A stretch of DNA of 64,000 nucleotides from Pseudomonas furukawaii. GTDB lineage: Bacteria; Pseudomonadota; Gammaproteobacteria; Pseudomonadales; Pseudomonadaceae. The stretch spans positions 5,642,001 to 5,706,000 of the forward strand of contig NZ_AP014862.1 in assembly GCF_002355475.1 (NCBI RefSeq), in the 5' to 3' direction. A model generated the notes under the pieces. The model was given only the letters and a program-made list of their open reading frames with translations. It searched no databases and was not told the DNA's origin. A program made the position numbers and the translations under genes. Positions 48,109 through 56,216 of this stretch are shown here, piece after piece (the stretch's first letter is position 1; every line of letters starts with the position of its first letter).

Positions 48109-51042
48109 TCACTTCAGACCCAGCTCACGCCAGATACGCATCACGCCTTGGCGCTCCGCATGGAACTGGTCACCAGCCACCACCCCGGGCTGCTTCTGCA
48201 GGGCCTGGCGATGCGCCGCCGAGCGATAGGCCTTGTAGGCTTCCTGCAGCAGGTGGACGTCCTCGCCGGACAGCAGGTTCGCCTGCTCCAGGCTATCCAG
48301 AATGCGGATGTTATCGGTGTAACGCACCAGTTCGGGGTGCTGTCGCGACCAGGCCAGGGCCGCATATTGCACCATAAATTCGATATCGACGATACCGCCG
48401 GCATCCTGCTTCAGATCGAAGGGTGCCGCGGCCTCGAAGGCATTCGCTCCGGTTCCGGCAGCGGTTTCCCGGGTACCGAGGTTCTCGCGCATCTTGGCCC
48501 GCATCTCGCTGACCTCCAGGCGCAATCCCTCCAGGTCGCGTTCGCGGCCCAGCACGGCCAGGCGTACCTGCTCGAAAGCGGTCGCCACCCCAGGGGAGCC
48601 CACCAGCACCCGGGCGCGCACCAGGGCCTGGTGCTCCCAGGTCCAGGCCTCGTTCTCCTGATAACGCTGGAACGCTCCCAGGGAACTGACCAGAAGACCT
48701 GCGGCACCGGAAGGGCGCAGGCGCATGTCCACCTCATACAACGCACCGGAGGTGGTCTGTGTCGTCAGCAGGTGGATGATCCGCTGCCCCAGCCGCGTGA
48801 AGAACTGGGCGCCGTCGATGGGCTTGGCACCGTCGGTTTCGGCCTGGGGGTCGCCATCATGGATGAACACCAGGTCGAGGTCGGAGCCGTGGCCGAACTC
48901 CAACCCGCCCACCTTGCCGTAACCGACGATGATGAAGTCCGGATCGCAGAGGCTGCCATCGGCACGCTTCGGCGTCCCATGCCGGGCCACGGTCTGGCGC
49001 CAGGCCAGGGCCAGCACCTGGTCGAGAATCGCCTCGGCCAACCAGGTCAGGTAGTCGCTCACCTTCATCAGCGGCAGAGTCCCGGCGATCTCCGAGGCCG
49101 CCACCCGCAGGCTGTGGGCCAGCTTGAAGTGACGCAACGCCTCCATCTGCTGCTCCAGGTCGTCCTCGGGAATCCGGGTCAGTCGCTCACGCAGCTCGGC
49201 GGCCAGCTCCGGCGCCAGCGGCGGCCGGTAGAGACGCCCCTCATTGAGCAGCTCATCCAGCAGCAGTGGGAAACGGGTGATCTGCTCGGCGATCCAGGGG
49301 CTGGCGGCGCAGAGCTCGATCAGGCGCTGCAGCGCGCCGGGGTTCTCGGTCAGCAGCACCAGATAGGCCGAGCGACGCGCCACCTTCTCCACCATGGGCA
49401 GCACCCGCTCCAGCACCAGATCGGGATTGCCATGCTCAACGGTAAGATTCAGCAAACGAGGGATGAAGGCATCCAGCCGCTCACGCCCCAACCGCTGCAT
49501 GGCGCGGACCTGGGGGCCGTTGCGCAGGTCGGTCAGGCGACGCCAGGCCGCAGCCGGGTCGACGAAGCCCGCCTCGCCCAGCTGTCGGCAGGCGCTGTCC
49601 TCGTCCAGGGCTTCTTCCCAGAGGGGCAGCCACTCGCCGCCGATGCAGCTGTCGCCGCTACCGCCCTCCTCCTCGTCCGGGTCGGCGATCACCTGCTGGA
49701 AATGCCACTCCACCCGACCACGCCAGTACATGAGCCGCTCATGGAAACCCGCCCAGTTGTCGAATCCCATGATGAAGGCGACGCGCGCGCGATCCAGGTC
49801 GTTGTCCGGCAGCATCTGGGTCTGGCGATCGGCGATCGCCTGCAAGGCGTGCTCGGTGTAGCGCAGGAACTCGTAGCCTTCCTTCATCTCCGCCACCACC
49901 GGCGGCGGCAGGTAGCCCTGCCCCTCCAGGGTACCGAGGACACCCAGCAGCGGCCGCTGCTGCAGGCTGAGGTCGCGACCGCCATGAATCAGCTGGAAGG
50001 CCTGGGCGATGAACTCCACCTCGCGAATGCCGCCGGAGCCCAGCTTGACGTTCTCGGTCATGCCCTTGCGGCGCACTTCCTGCTGGATCAGCTGCTTCAT
50101 GGCACGAAGCGCTTCGATGGCGGAGAAGTCCAGGTAACGGCGATAGACGAAGGGACGCAGCATCTGCAGCAACTGGGCGCCCGCCGCCTGATCGCCACCC
50201 ACCACGCGGGCCTTGATCATGGCGTAGCGCTCCCAGTCACGCCCCTGGTCCTGGTAGTACTGCTCCAGGGCGTTGAAGCTGAAGACCAGCGGGCCCGACG
50301 AGCCGTAGGGACGCAGACGCATGTCCACACGGAAGACGAAGCCGTCCACGGTGATGGCATCCAGGGCCTTGATCAGCCGCTGCCCCAGGCGAGTGAAGAA
50401 TTCCTGGTTGTCCAGGGAACGCTTGGTGCCTTCGGTTTCGCCGCCTTCCGGGTAGCCGAAGATCAGGTCGATGTCCGAGGACAGGTTCAGCTCATGGGCG
50501 CCGAGCTTGCCCATGCCCAGCACTACGAGATGCTGCGGCTCGCCGGAGCGGCGACCGACCGGCGTGCCGAACTGGGCGCAATGACGCTCGTAGAGCCAGC
50601 GGTAGGCCAGGTCGATGCAGGCATCGGCGAGATCGGAAAGGTCGCGGCAGGTTTCCGCAAGATCGGCCTGACGGGTCAGGTCGCGCCAGATGATGCGCAA
50701 CTGCTGCCGGTTGCGGTACCGACGCAGGCGCCGGCCGAGATCGTCCTCGTCCGCGCAGTCGGCCAGGAGTTCCGCCACCTGCCCCCGCAACTCGCCCGGC
50801 GCCAGGGAGCGCTCCAGTTCACCGGAGGCGGCCAGCGCCAGCAGCATGGCCGGGTCCCGCTGGGCCTGCTCGGACACGAAGTCACTGGCGGCGGCGACCC
50901 GGGCGAAGGCCTGCTGCCGCTCGTCGGACCAATGGGCGAGCTCGGGAGCCTGGTCGGCAAGGGCGGTGCGGAAGGCGGAAAGCGCGCGTTCGGCGCTGGG
51001 CTGGAGGTTGGCCGGCAAGGCGGCCAGCGGCGGCAGGCTCAT
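48109..51042 (-). CDS. glnE: Bifunctional glutamine synthetase adenylyltransferase/adenylyl-removing enzyme
   Basis: A 977-residue enzyme that adds or removes AMP on glutamine synthetase according to nitrogen status (through PII). Two nucleotidyltransferase-fold domains are evident: N-terminal adenylyl-removing with LNLSSDIDLIFGYPEGG, and C-terminal adenylylating with FGHGSDLDLVFIHDGD. Both carry the GSD/SSD-x-D-L metal motif; helical linkers and QQEVRRKGMTENVKLGSGG and DAGGIVDIEFMVQY segments support full length. Divergent from aceE, with a 282-base gap containing two palindromes. Its own start lies at ATG 51042. Confidence 0.97.
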   Translation of the reverse strand: MSLPPLAALPANLQPSAERALSAFRTALADQAPELAHWSDERQQAFARVAAASDFVSEQAQRDPAMLLALAASGELERSLAPGELRGQVAELLADCADEDDLGRRLRRYRNRQQLRIIWRDLTRQADLAETCRDLSDLADACIDLAYRWLYERHCAQFGTPVGRRSGEPQHLVVLGMGKLGAHELNLSSDIDLIFGYPEGGETEGTKRSLDNQEFFTRLGQRLIKALDAITVDGFVFRVDMRLRPYGSSGPLVFSFNALEQYYQDQGRDWERYAMIKARVVGGDQAAGAQLLQMLRPFVYRRYLDFSAIEALRAMKQLIQQEVRRKGMTENVKLGSGGIREVEFIAQAFQLIHGGRDLSLQQRPLLGVLGTLEGQGYLPPPVVAEMKEGYEFLRYTEHALQAIADRQTQMLPDNDLDRARVAFIMGFDNWAGFHERLMYWRGRVEWHFQQVIADPDEEEGGSGDSCIGGEWLPLWEEALDEDSACRQLGEAGFVDPAAAWRRLTDLRNGPQVRAMQRLGRERLDAFIPRLLNLTVEHGNPDLVLERVLPMVEKVARRSAYLVLLTENPGALQRLIELCAASPWIAEQITRFPLLLDELLNEGRLYRPPLAPELAAELRERLTRIPEDDLEQQMEALRHFKLAHSLRVAASEIAGTLPLMKVSDYLTWLAEAILDQVLALAWRQTVARHGTPKRADGSLCDPDFIIVGYGKVGGLEFGHGSDLDLVFIHDGDPQAETDGAKPIDGAQFFTRLGQRIIHLLTTQTTSGALYEVDMRLRPSGAAGLLVSSLGAFQRYQENEAWTWEHQALVRARVLVGSPGVATAFEQVRLAVLGRERDLEGLRLEVSEMRAKMRENLGTRETAAGTGANAFEAAAPFDLKQDAGGIVDIEFMVQYAALAWSRQHPELVRYTDNIRILDSLEQANLLSGEDVHLLQEAYKAYRSAAHRQALQKQPGVVAGDQFHAERQGVMRIWRELGLK

Positions 51043-51130
51043 GGTCTATCCTTTCTGGGCCGCGGGCCGAGGCTGGGTTCCGTAGCTGGCATGGCGGCGA
51101 TAAAACCGCTCTAACTCGGGGCTTGCAGCC

Positions 51131-51147
51131 GACTGCGCCGCGCAGTC
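51131..51147. promoter_or_regulatory. Palindrome GACTGCG-CCG-CGCAGTC upstream of aceE
   Basis: A perfect 7-bp inverted repeat around CCG, ending one base before the first FadR-like site and followed by TGTAGTTTT on the plus strand. It could be an attenuator-like hairpin in a long aceE leader or a second protein site. No gene upstream on this strand needs termination. Confidence 0.45.
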
Positions 51148-51148
51148 T

Positions 51149-51161
51149 GTAGTTTTACTAC
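51149..51161. promoter_or_regulatory. Candidate GntR/FadR-subfamily operator, distal site
   Basis: GTAGTTTTACTAC is a palindrome, GTAGT-TTT-ACTAC. It contains TNGTNNNACNA, the recognition pattern of FadR-subfamily GntR regulators such as PdhR and LldR. It has the same architecture as the proximal site, 52 bases away centre to centre. Confidence 0.6.
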
Positions 51162-51200
51162 GAAAGATTGTATCCAGAGGGCTGAAACCTTCGTCGATTT

Positions 51201-51213
51201 GTAGTAAAACTAC
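51201..51213. promoter_or_regulatory. Candidate GntR/FadR-subfamily operator, proximal site
   Basis: GTAGTAAAACTAC, extended by flanking T and A to the 15-bp palindrome TGTAGTAAAACTACA. It is the inverted counterpart of the distal site and contains TAGTAAAACTA, fitting TNGTNNNACNA. It lies 112 bases upstream of the aceE start. Confidence 0.65.
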
Positions 51214-51324
51214 ACGAGCCCGGTTCTACCCCCGGTAACAAGAATTTTCGCCGCGACCGCCCCACAAGGCCGGCCGTGACCACTGGCATCCGATTCTGGA
51301 AGCCTTTCCGCCCTGGAGCAAGCC

Positions 51325-53970
51325 ATGCAAGACCTCGATCCCGTCGAAACCCAGGAATGGCTGGATTCCCTGGAGTCCGTACTCGACAAAGAAGGTGAAG
51401 ACCGCGCGCATTACCTGCTGACCCGCATGGGTGAGCTGGCCACCCGCAGCGGCACCAAGCTGCCCTACTCCACCACCACGCCGTACCGCAACACCATCCC
51501 GGTTTCCCACGAGGCACGCATGCCGGGCGACCTGTTCATGGAGCGCCGTATCCGCTCCCTGGTGCGCTGGAACGCCCTGGCCATGGTGATGCGCACCAAC
51601 CTCGAAGACCCGGACCTGGGCGGCCACATCTCCAGCTTCGCGTCCTCGGCCACCCTGTACGACATCGGCTTCAACTACTTCTTCCAGGCTCCCACCGAGG
51701 AGCACGGCGGCGACCTGATCTTCTACCAGGGCCACGCCAGCCCCGGCATCTACGCCCGCGCCTTCATGGAAGGCCGCCTGAGCGAGGACCAGATGCTGAA
51801 CTTCCGTCGCGAAGTCGACGGCAAGGGCCTGTCGTCCTATCCGCACCCCTGGCTGATGCCGGACTTCTGGCAGTTCCCCACCGTATCCATGGGCCTCGGC
51901 CCGATCCAGGCCATCTACCAGGCCCGCTTCATGAAGTACCTGGAAGCCCGTGGCTTCATCCCGGCCGGCAAGCAGAAGGTCTGGTGCTTCATGGGTGACG
52001 GCGAGTGCGACGAGCCCGAATCCCTCGGCGCCATCTCCCTGGCCGGCCGCGAGAAGCTGGACAACCTGATCTTCGTCATCAACTGCAACCTGCAGCGCCT
52101 CGACGGCCCGGTTCGCGGCAACGGCAAGATCATCCAGGAACTGGAAGGCGTCTTCCGTGGCGCCCAGTGGAACGTCAACAAGGTCGTCTGGGGCCGCTTC
52201 TGGGATCCGCTGTTCGCCAAGGACAAGGACGGTTCCCTGCAGCGTCGCATGGACGAAGTGGTGGACGGCGAATACCAGAACTACAAGGCGAAGGACGGTG
52301 CCTACGTCCGCGAGAACTTCTTCAACACGCCCGAACTGCAGGAAATGGTCAAGGACCTTTCCGATGACGAGATCTGGCGTCTCAACCGTGGCGGCCACGA
52401 CCCCTACAAGGTCTACGCGGCCTACCACCAGGCCGTGAACCACAGCGGCCAGCCCACCGTCATCCTGGCCAAGACCATCAAGGGCTACGGCACCGGCGCT
52501 GGCGAAGCGCAGAACACCGCCCACAACACCAAGAAGGTGGATGTGGACAGCCTGCGCCAGTTCCGCGACCGCTTCGACATCCCGGTTCGCGACGAAGAAC
52601 TGGAGAAGCTGCCCTTCGTGCGTCCCGAGCCGGGCAGCGCGGAGCACAAGTACCTGCACGAGCGCCGCGCCGCCCTGGGTGGCTACGTGCCCCAGCGTCG
52701 CGTGAACAGCTTCAGCATCCCGACCCCGCCGCTGGATACCCTCAAGGCCATCCTCGACGGCTCCGGCGATCGCGAGATCTCCACCACCATGGCCTTCGTG
52801 CGCGTCCTGGCGCAGCTGGTCAAGGACAAGGAACTGGGTCAGCGCATCGTCCCGATCATCCCGGACGAAGCCCGTACCTTCGGCATGGAAGGCATGTTCC
52901 GCCAGTTGGGCATCTACTCCTCCGTCGGCCAGCTCTACGAGCCCGTCGATAAGGACCAGGTGATGTTCTACAAGGAGGACAAGAAGGGCCAGATCCTCGA
53001 AGAGGGCATCAACGAAGCGGGCGCCATGTCCTCCTTCATCGCGGCCGGTACCTCCTACAGCAACCACAACCAGCCCATGCTGCCGTTCTACATCTTCTAC
53101 TCGATGTTCGGCTTCCAGCGCATCGGCGACCTGGCCTGGGCGGCCGGCGACAGCCGCGCCCGTGGCTTCCTCATCGGCGGCACCTCCGGCCGCACCACGC
53201 TGAACGGCGAAGGCCTGCAGCACGAGGACGGCCACAGCCACATCATGGCGGCCACCATCCCCAACTGCCGCACCTACGACCCCACCTACGGCTACGAGCT
53301 GGCGGTGATCGTGCGTGAAGGCATCCGCCAGATGACCGAAGAGCAGCAGAACGTCTTCTACTACATCACCGTAATGAACGAAGCCTACCAGCAGCCGGCC
53401 ATTCCGGAAGGCGTCGAGGAAGGCATCATCAAGGGCATGTACCTCCTGGAGGAGGACAAGAAGGAAGCCGCGCACCACGTGCAGCTGCTCGGTTCCGGCA
53501 CCATCCTGCGGGAAGTCCGCGAAGCCGCGAAGATCCTCCGCGAGCAGTACAACGTCGCAGCCGATGTCTGGAGCGTCACCAGCTTCAACGAACTGCGTCG
53601 TGACGGCCTGGCCGTGGAGCGTCGCAACCGCCTGCACCCGGAACAGAAGCCGCAGCAGACCTACGTCGAGCAGTGCCTGACCGGCCGCAAGGGCCCGGTC
53701 GTGGCCTCCACCGACTACATGAAGCTGTTCGCCGACCAGATCCGCCAGTGGGTACCGAGCAAGGAATACAAGGTCCTCGGCACCGACGGCTTCGGCCGCA
53801 GCGACACCCGCAAGAAACTGCGCCACTTCTTCGAAGTGGATCGCTACTGGGTCGTGCTGGCCGCCCTCGAGGCCCTGGCCGACCGTGGCGAGATCGAGCC
53901 GAAAGTGGTGGCCGAGGCCATCGCCAAGTTCGGCATCGATCCTGAAAAACGCAACCCGCTGGACTGCTAA
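51325..53970 (+). CDS. aceE: Pyruvate dehydrogenase E1 component (homodimeric)
   Basis: An 881-residue thiamin-diphosphate enzyme that decarboxylates pyruvate and acetylates the lipoyl groups of E2. The ThDP motif MGDGECDEPESLGAISLAGR with downstream LIFVINCNLQRLDGPV is diagnostic; TFGMEGMFRQLGIYSS and AAGTSYSNHNQPMLPFYIFY belong to the pyrimidine-binding part. Full length for the homodimeric E1 found with AceF in gammaproteobacteria. GGAG sits 6 bases before ATG 51325. aceF follows after 11 bases. Likely controlled by the paired FadR-type sites upstream; ThiC in this window supplies part of its cofactor. Confidence 0.98.
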   Translation: MQDLDPVETQEWLDSLESVLDKEGEDRAHYLLTRMGELATRSGTKLPYSTTTPYRNTIPVSHEARMPGDLFMERRIRSLVRWNALAMVMRTNLEDPDLGGHISSFASSATLYDIGFNYFFQAPTEEHGGDLIFYQGHASPGIYARAFMEGRLSEDQMLNFRREVDGKGLSSYPHPWLMPDFWQFPTVSMGLGPIQAIYQARFMKYLEARGFIPAGKQKVWCFMGDGECDEPESLGAISLAGREKLDNLIFVINCNLQRLDGPVRGNGKIIQELEGVFRGAQWNVNKVVWGRFWDPLFAKDKDGSLQRRMDEVVDGEYQNYKAKDGAYVRENFFNTPELQEMVKDLSDDEIWRLNRGGHDPYKVYAAYHQAVNHSGQPTVILAKTIKGYGTGAGEAQNTAHNTKKVDVDSLRQFRDRFDIPVRDEELEKLPFVRPEPGSAEHKYLHERRAALGGYVPQRRVNSFSIPTPPLDTLKAILDGSGDREISTTMAFVRVLAQLVKDKELGQRIVPIIPDEARTFGMEGMFRQLGIYSSVGQLYEPVDKDQVMFYKEDKKGQILEEGINEAGAMSSFIAAGTSYSNHNQPMLPFYIFYSMFGFQRIGDLAWAAGDSRARGFLIGGTSGRTTLNGEGLQHEDGHSHIMAATIPNCRTYDPTYGYELAVIVREGIRQMTEEQQNVFYYITVMNEAYQQPAIPEGVEEGIIKGMYLLEEDKKEAAHHVQLLGSGTILREVREAAKILREQYNVAADVWSVTSFNELRRDGLAVERRNRLHPEQKPQQTYVEQCLTGRKGPVVASTDYMKLFADQIRQWVPSKEYKVLGTDGFGRSDTRKKLRHFFEVDRYWVVLAALEALADRGEIEPKVVAEAIAKFGIDPEKRNPLDC

Positions 53971-53981
53971 GGAGCGAAACG

Positions 53982-55967
53982 ATGAGTGAATTGATTCGCG
54001 TACCCGATATCGGCAGCGGCGAAGGTGAAGTGATCGAGCTGTTCGTCAAGGTCGGCGATCGCATCGAGGCCGACCAGAGCCTGCTGACCCTGGAGTCCGA
54101 CAAGGCCTCCATGGAAATCCCCGCGCCCAAGGCCGGGGTGATCAAGAGCCTCAAGGTCAAGCTGGGCGACCGCCTGAAGGAAGGCGACGAACTGCTGGAG
54201 CTGGAAGTCGAAGGCGCCGCCGCAGCTCCCGCTCCGGCTACCGCCCCCGCCGCCAAGGCCGAAGAAAAGCCCGCTGCCGCGCCGGCTCCCGTTGCGGCCC
54301 CCGTGGCCGCAGGCTCCAGCGTGCAGGACGTCTTCGTGCCGGATATCGGCACCGACGGCAAGGTCAAGGTCATCGAGGTACTGGTCAAGGCCGGCGACAG
54401 CGTCGAAGCCGACCAGTCGCTGATCACCCTGGAGTCCGACAAGGCCTCCATGGAGATCCCCTGCCCCGCCGCCGGCGTGGTGGAGAGCGTCGTCGTCAAG
54501 CTGGACGATGAAGTCGGCACCGGCGACCTGATCATCAAGCTCAAGGTAGCGGGCGCCGCTCCGGCCGCTCCGGCGCCGGCCCAGGCGACCGCCCCCGTGG
54601 CCGCCCCGGCTCCTTCCGCCGCCCCGGCAGCGGCACCGGCCACCGGCTCCTCGGTGCAGGACGTCCAGATTCCGGATATCGGCACCGACGGCAAGGTCAA
54701 GGTCATCGAAGTGCTGGTGAAGGTCGGTGACTCGGTCTCCGCCGAGCAATCCCTGATCACCCTGGAGTCCGACAAGGCCTCCATGGAAATCCCCTCCCCC
54801 GCCGCCGGCGTGGTGGAGAGCATCCTGGTCAAGCTGGACGATGAAGTCAGCACGGGAGACCTGATCCTCAAGCTCAAGGTGGCTGGTGCTGCCCCGGCTG
54901 CCCCGGCCGCCGCGCCCGCCCCCCAGCAGCCGCTGCACCGCGTGCCGGAAGGTGCGCACCCGGTCGCCGCTGCCGAAGTGTCGGCCATCGCCTCCCTGTC
55001 CGCAGCCGCCGCCAACACCACCGGCGTACCGGCACGCTCCAGCGGCGCCAAGGTCCATGCCGGCCCTGCGGTTCGCCAGCTGGCCCGCGAGTTCGGCGTG
55101 GAACTGGACGCCGTCCCCGCCACCGGCCCCCACGGCCGGGTGCTGAAGGAAGACGTCCAGGCCTACGTGAAGGCCATGATGCAGAAGGCCAAGGAAGCAC
55201 CGGCGGCCGCTGCGGCAGCCACCGGTGGCGCGGGCATCCCGCCGATTCCGGCCGTGGACTTCAGCAAGTTCGGTGAAATCGAGGAAGTGGCGATGACCCG
55301 CCTGATGCAGGTCGGCGCCGCCAACCTGCACCGCAGCTGGCTCAACGTGCCCCACGTGACCCAGTTCGACTCCGCCGACATCACCGAGCTGGAAGCCTTC
55401 CGCGTCGCCCAGAAGGCCGTGGCCGAGAAAGCCGGCGTCAAGCTGACCGTGCTACCGCTGCTGCTCAAGGCCTGCGCCTACCTGCTCAAGGAACTGCCGG
55501 ACTTCAACAGCTCCCTGGCCCCCAGCGGCAAGGCGCTGATCCGCAAGAAGTACGTGCACATCGGCTTCGCCGTGGACACCCCGGACGGCCTGCTGGTCCC
55601 GGTCATCCGCAACGTCGACCAGAAGAGCCTGCTGCAACTGGCTGCGGAAGCCGCCGCCCTGGCCGAGAAAGCGCGCACCAAGAAGCTCTCGGCAGACGAC
55701 ATGCAAGGCGCCTGCTTCACCATCTCCAGCCTCGGCCACATTGGCGGCACCGGCTTCACGCCGATCGTCAACGCGCCCGAGGTGGCGATCCTCGGCGTAT
55801 CCAAGGCCACCATGCAGCCGGTGTGGGACGGCAAGGCCTTCCAGCCGCGCCTGATGCTGCCTCTGTCGCTGTCCTACGATCACCGCGTGATCAATGGCGC
55901 AGCCGCCGCGCGCTTCACCAAGCGACTGGGTGACGTGCTGGCGGATATCCGCACCATGCTGCTGTAA
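53982..55967 (+). CDS. aceF: Pyruvate dehydrogenase E2 component (dihydrolipoamide acetyltransferase), three lipoyl domains
   Basis: A 661-residue E2 that passes acetyl groups to CoA and forms the complex core. Three lipoyl domains carry the lysines K41, K154 and K265, each in ESDKASMEIP, joined by Ala/Pro-rich linkers. A subunit-binding domain (about residues 356-392, VHAGPAVRQLAREFGVELDA) and the catalytic domain follow. The active-site motif is DHRVINGAAAARF with His634 and Asn638, the His/Asn pairing seen in the Azotobacter vinelandii enzyme rather than His/Asp. Domains two and three are near-identical. P. aeruginosa AceF, as I recall, is 547 residues with two lipoyl domains. Confidence 0.97.
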   Translation: MSELIRVPDIGSGEGEVIELFVKVGDRIEADQSLLTLESDKASMEIPAPKAGVIKSLKVKLGDRLKEGDELLELEVEGAAAAPAPATAPAAKAEEKPAAAPAPVAAPVAAGSSVQDVFVPDIGTDGKVKVIEVLVKAGDSVEADQSLITLESDKASMEIPCPAAGVVESVVVKLDDEVGTGDLIIKLKVAGAAPAAPAPAQATAPVAAPAPSAAPAAAPATGSSVQDVQIPDIGTDGKVKVIEVLVKVGDSVSAEQSLITLESDKASMEIPSPAAGVVESILVKLDDEVSTGDLILKLKVAGAAPAAPAAAPAPQQPLHRVPEGAHPVAAAEVSAIASLSAAAANTTGVPARSSGAKVHAGPAVRQLAREFGVELDAVPATGPHGRVLKEDVQAYVKAMMQKAKEAPAAAAAATGGAGIPPIPAVDFSKFGEIEEVAMTRLMQVGAANLHRSWLNVPHVTQFDSADITELEAFRVAQKAVAEKAGVKLTVLPLLLKACAYLLKELPDFNSSLAPSGKALIRKKYVHIGFAVDTPDGLLVPVIRNVDQKSLLQLAAEAAALAEKARTKKLSADDMQGACFTISSLGHIGGTGFTPIVNAPEVAILGVSKATMQPVWDGKAFQPRLMLPLSLSYDHRVINGAAAARFTKRLGDVLADIRTMLL

Positions 55968-56000
55968 CTGCTATTCGCGAGCACGCCACGCTCGTACCTC

Positions 56001-56031
56001 AACCCCGCCCCCCTGAGGCGGGGTTTTTTTT
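56001..56031 (+). terminator. Rho-independent terminator of aceEF
   Basis: AACCCCGCC (56001-56009) and GGCGGGGTT (56017-56025) form a 9-bp perfect stem with a seven-base loop. The arm runs into eight T (56024-56031). It starts 34 bases after the aceF stop. Confidence 0.95.
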
Positions 56032-56216
56032 GCCTGCCATCCACCGCGCACGGCGCTCGTGTCCGCTCGCCCAGCGCCCGCAGCCGGCCATCCGCCCGGC
56101 ATCGAATCGCCCTGCGCGGCGCGCTTGCCAGTGCCATCATCATGATGCACCCTTGCCCGATGCCTTGAAGTAGGCCGGCCTCTCAGCTGGTCAGAGATCT
56201 GGAAGCCCAGCACCCG

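Larger units (their letters stand above)
51043..51324. other. Intergenic region between glnE and aceE
   Basis: This 282-base divergent gap carries a 7-bp stem palindrome (51131-51147) and two FadR-type palindromes (51149-51161 and 51201-51213), listed separately. No small gene was found. The last 90 bases before aceE hold its GGAG ribosome site. I could not assign a confident -35/-10 pair. Confidence 0.6.

Noticed and set aside
44947-51114. Uninterrupted 2055-codon frame on the plus strand
   Set aside because: It lies opposite waaC, waaF, ilvE and glnE, all with complete family motifs. Its translation is low-complexity (rich in Gly, His, Gln, Leu, Val, Ala) with no domain, as expected for antisense frames in GC-rich codon usage.
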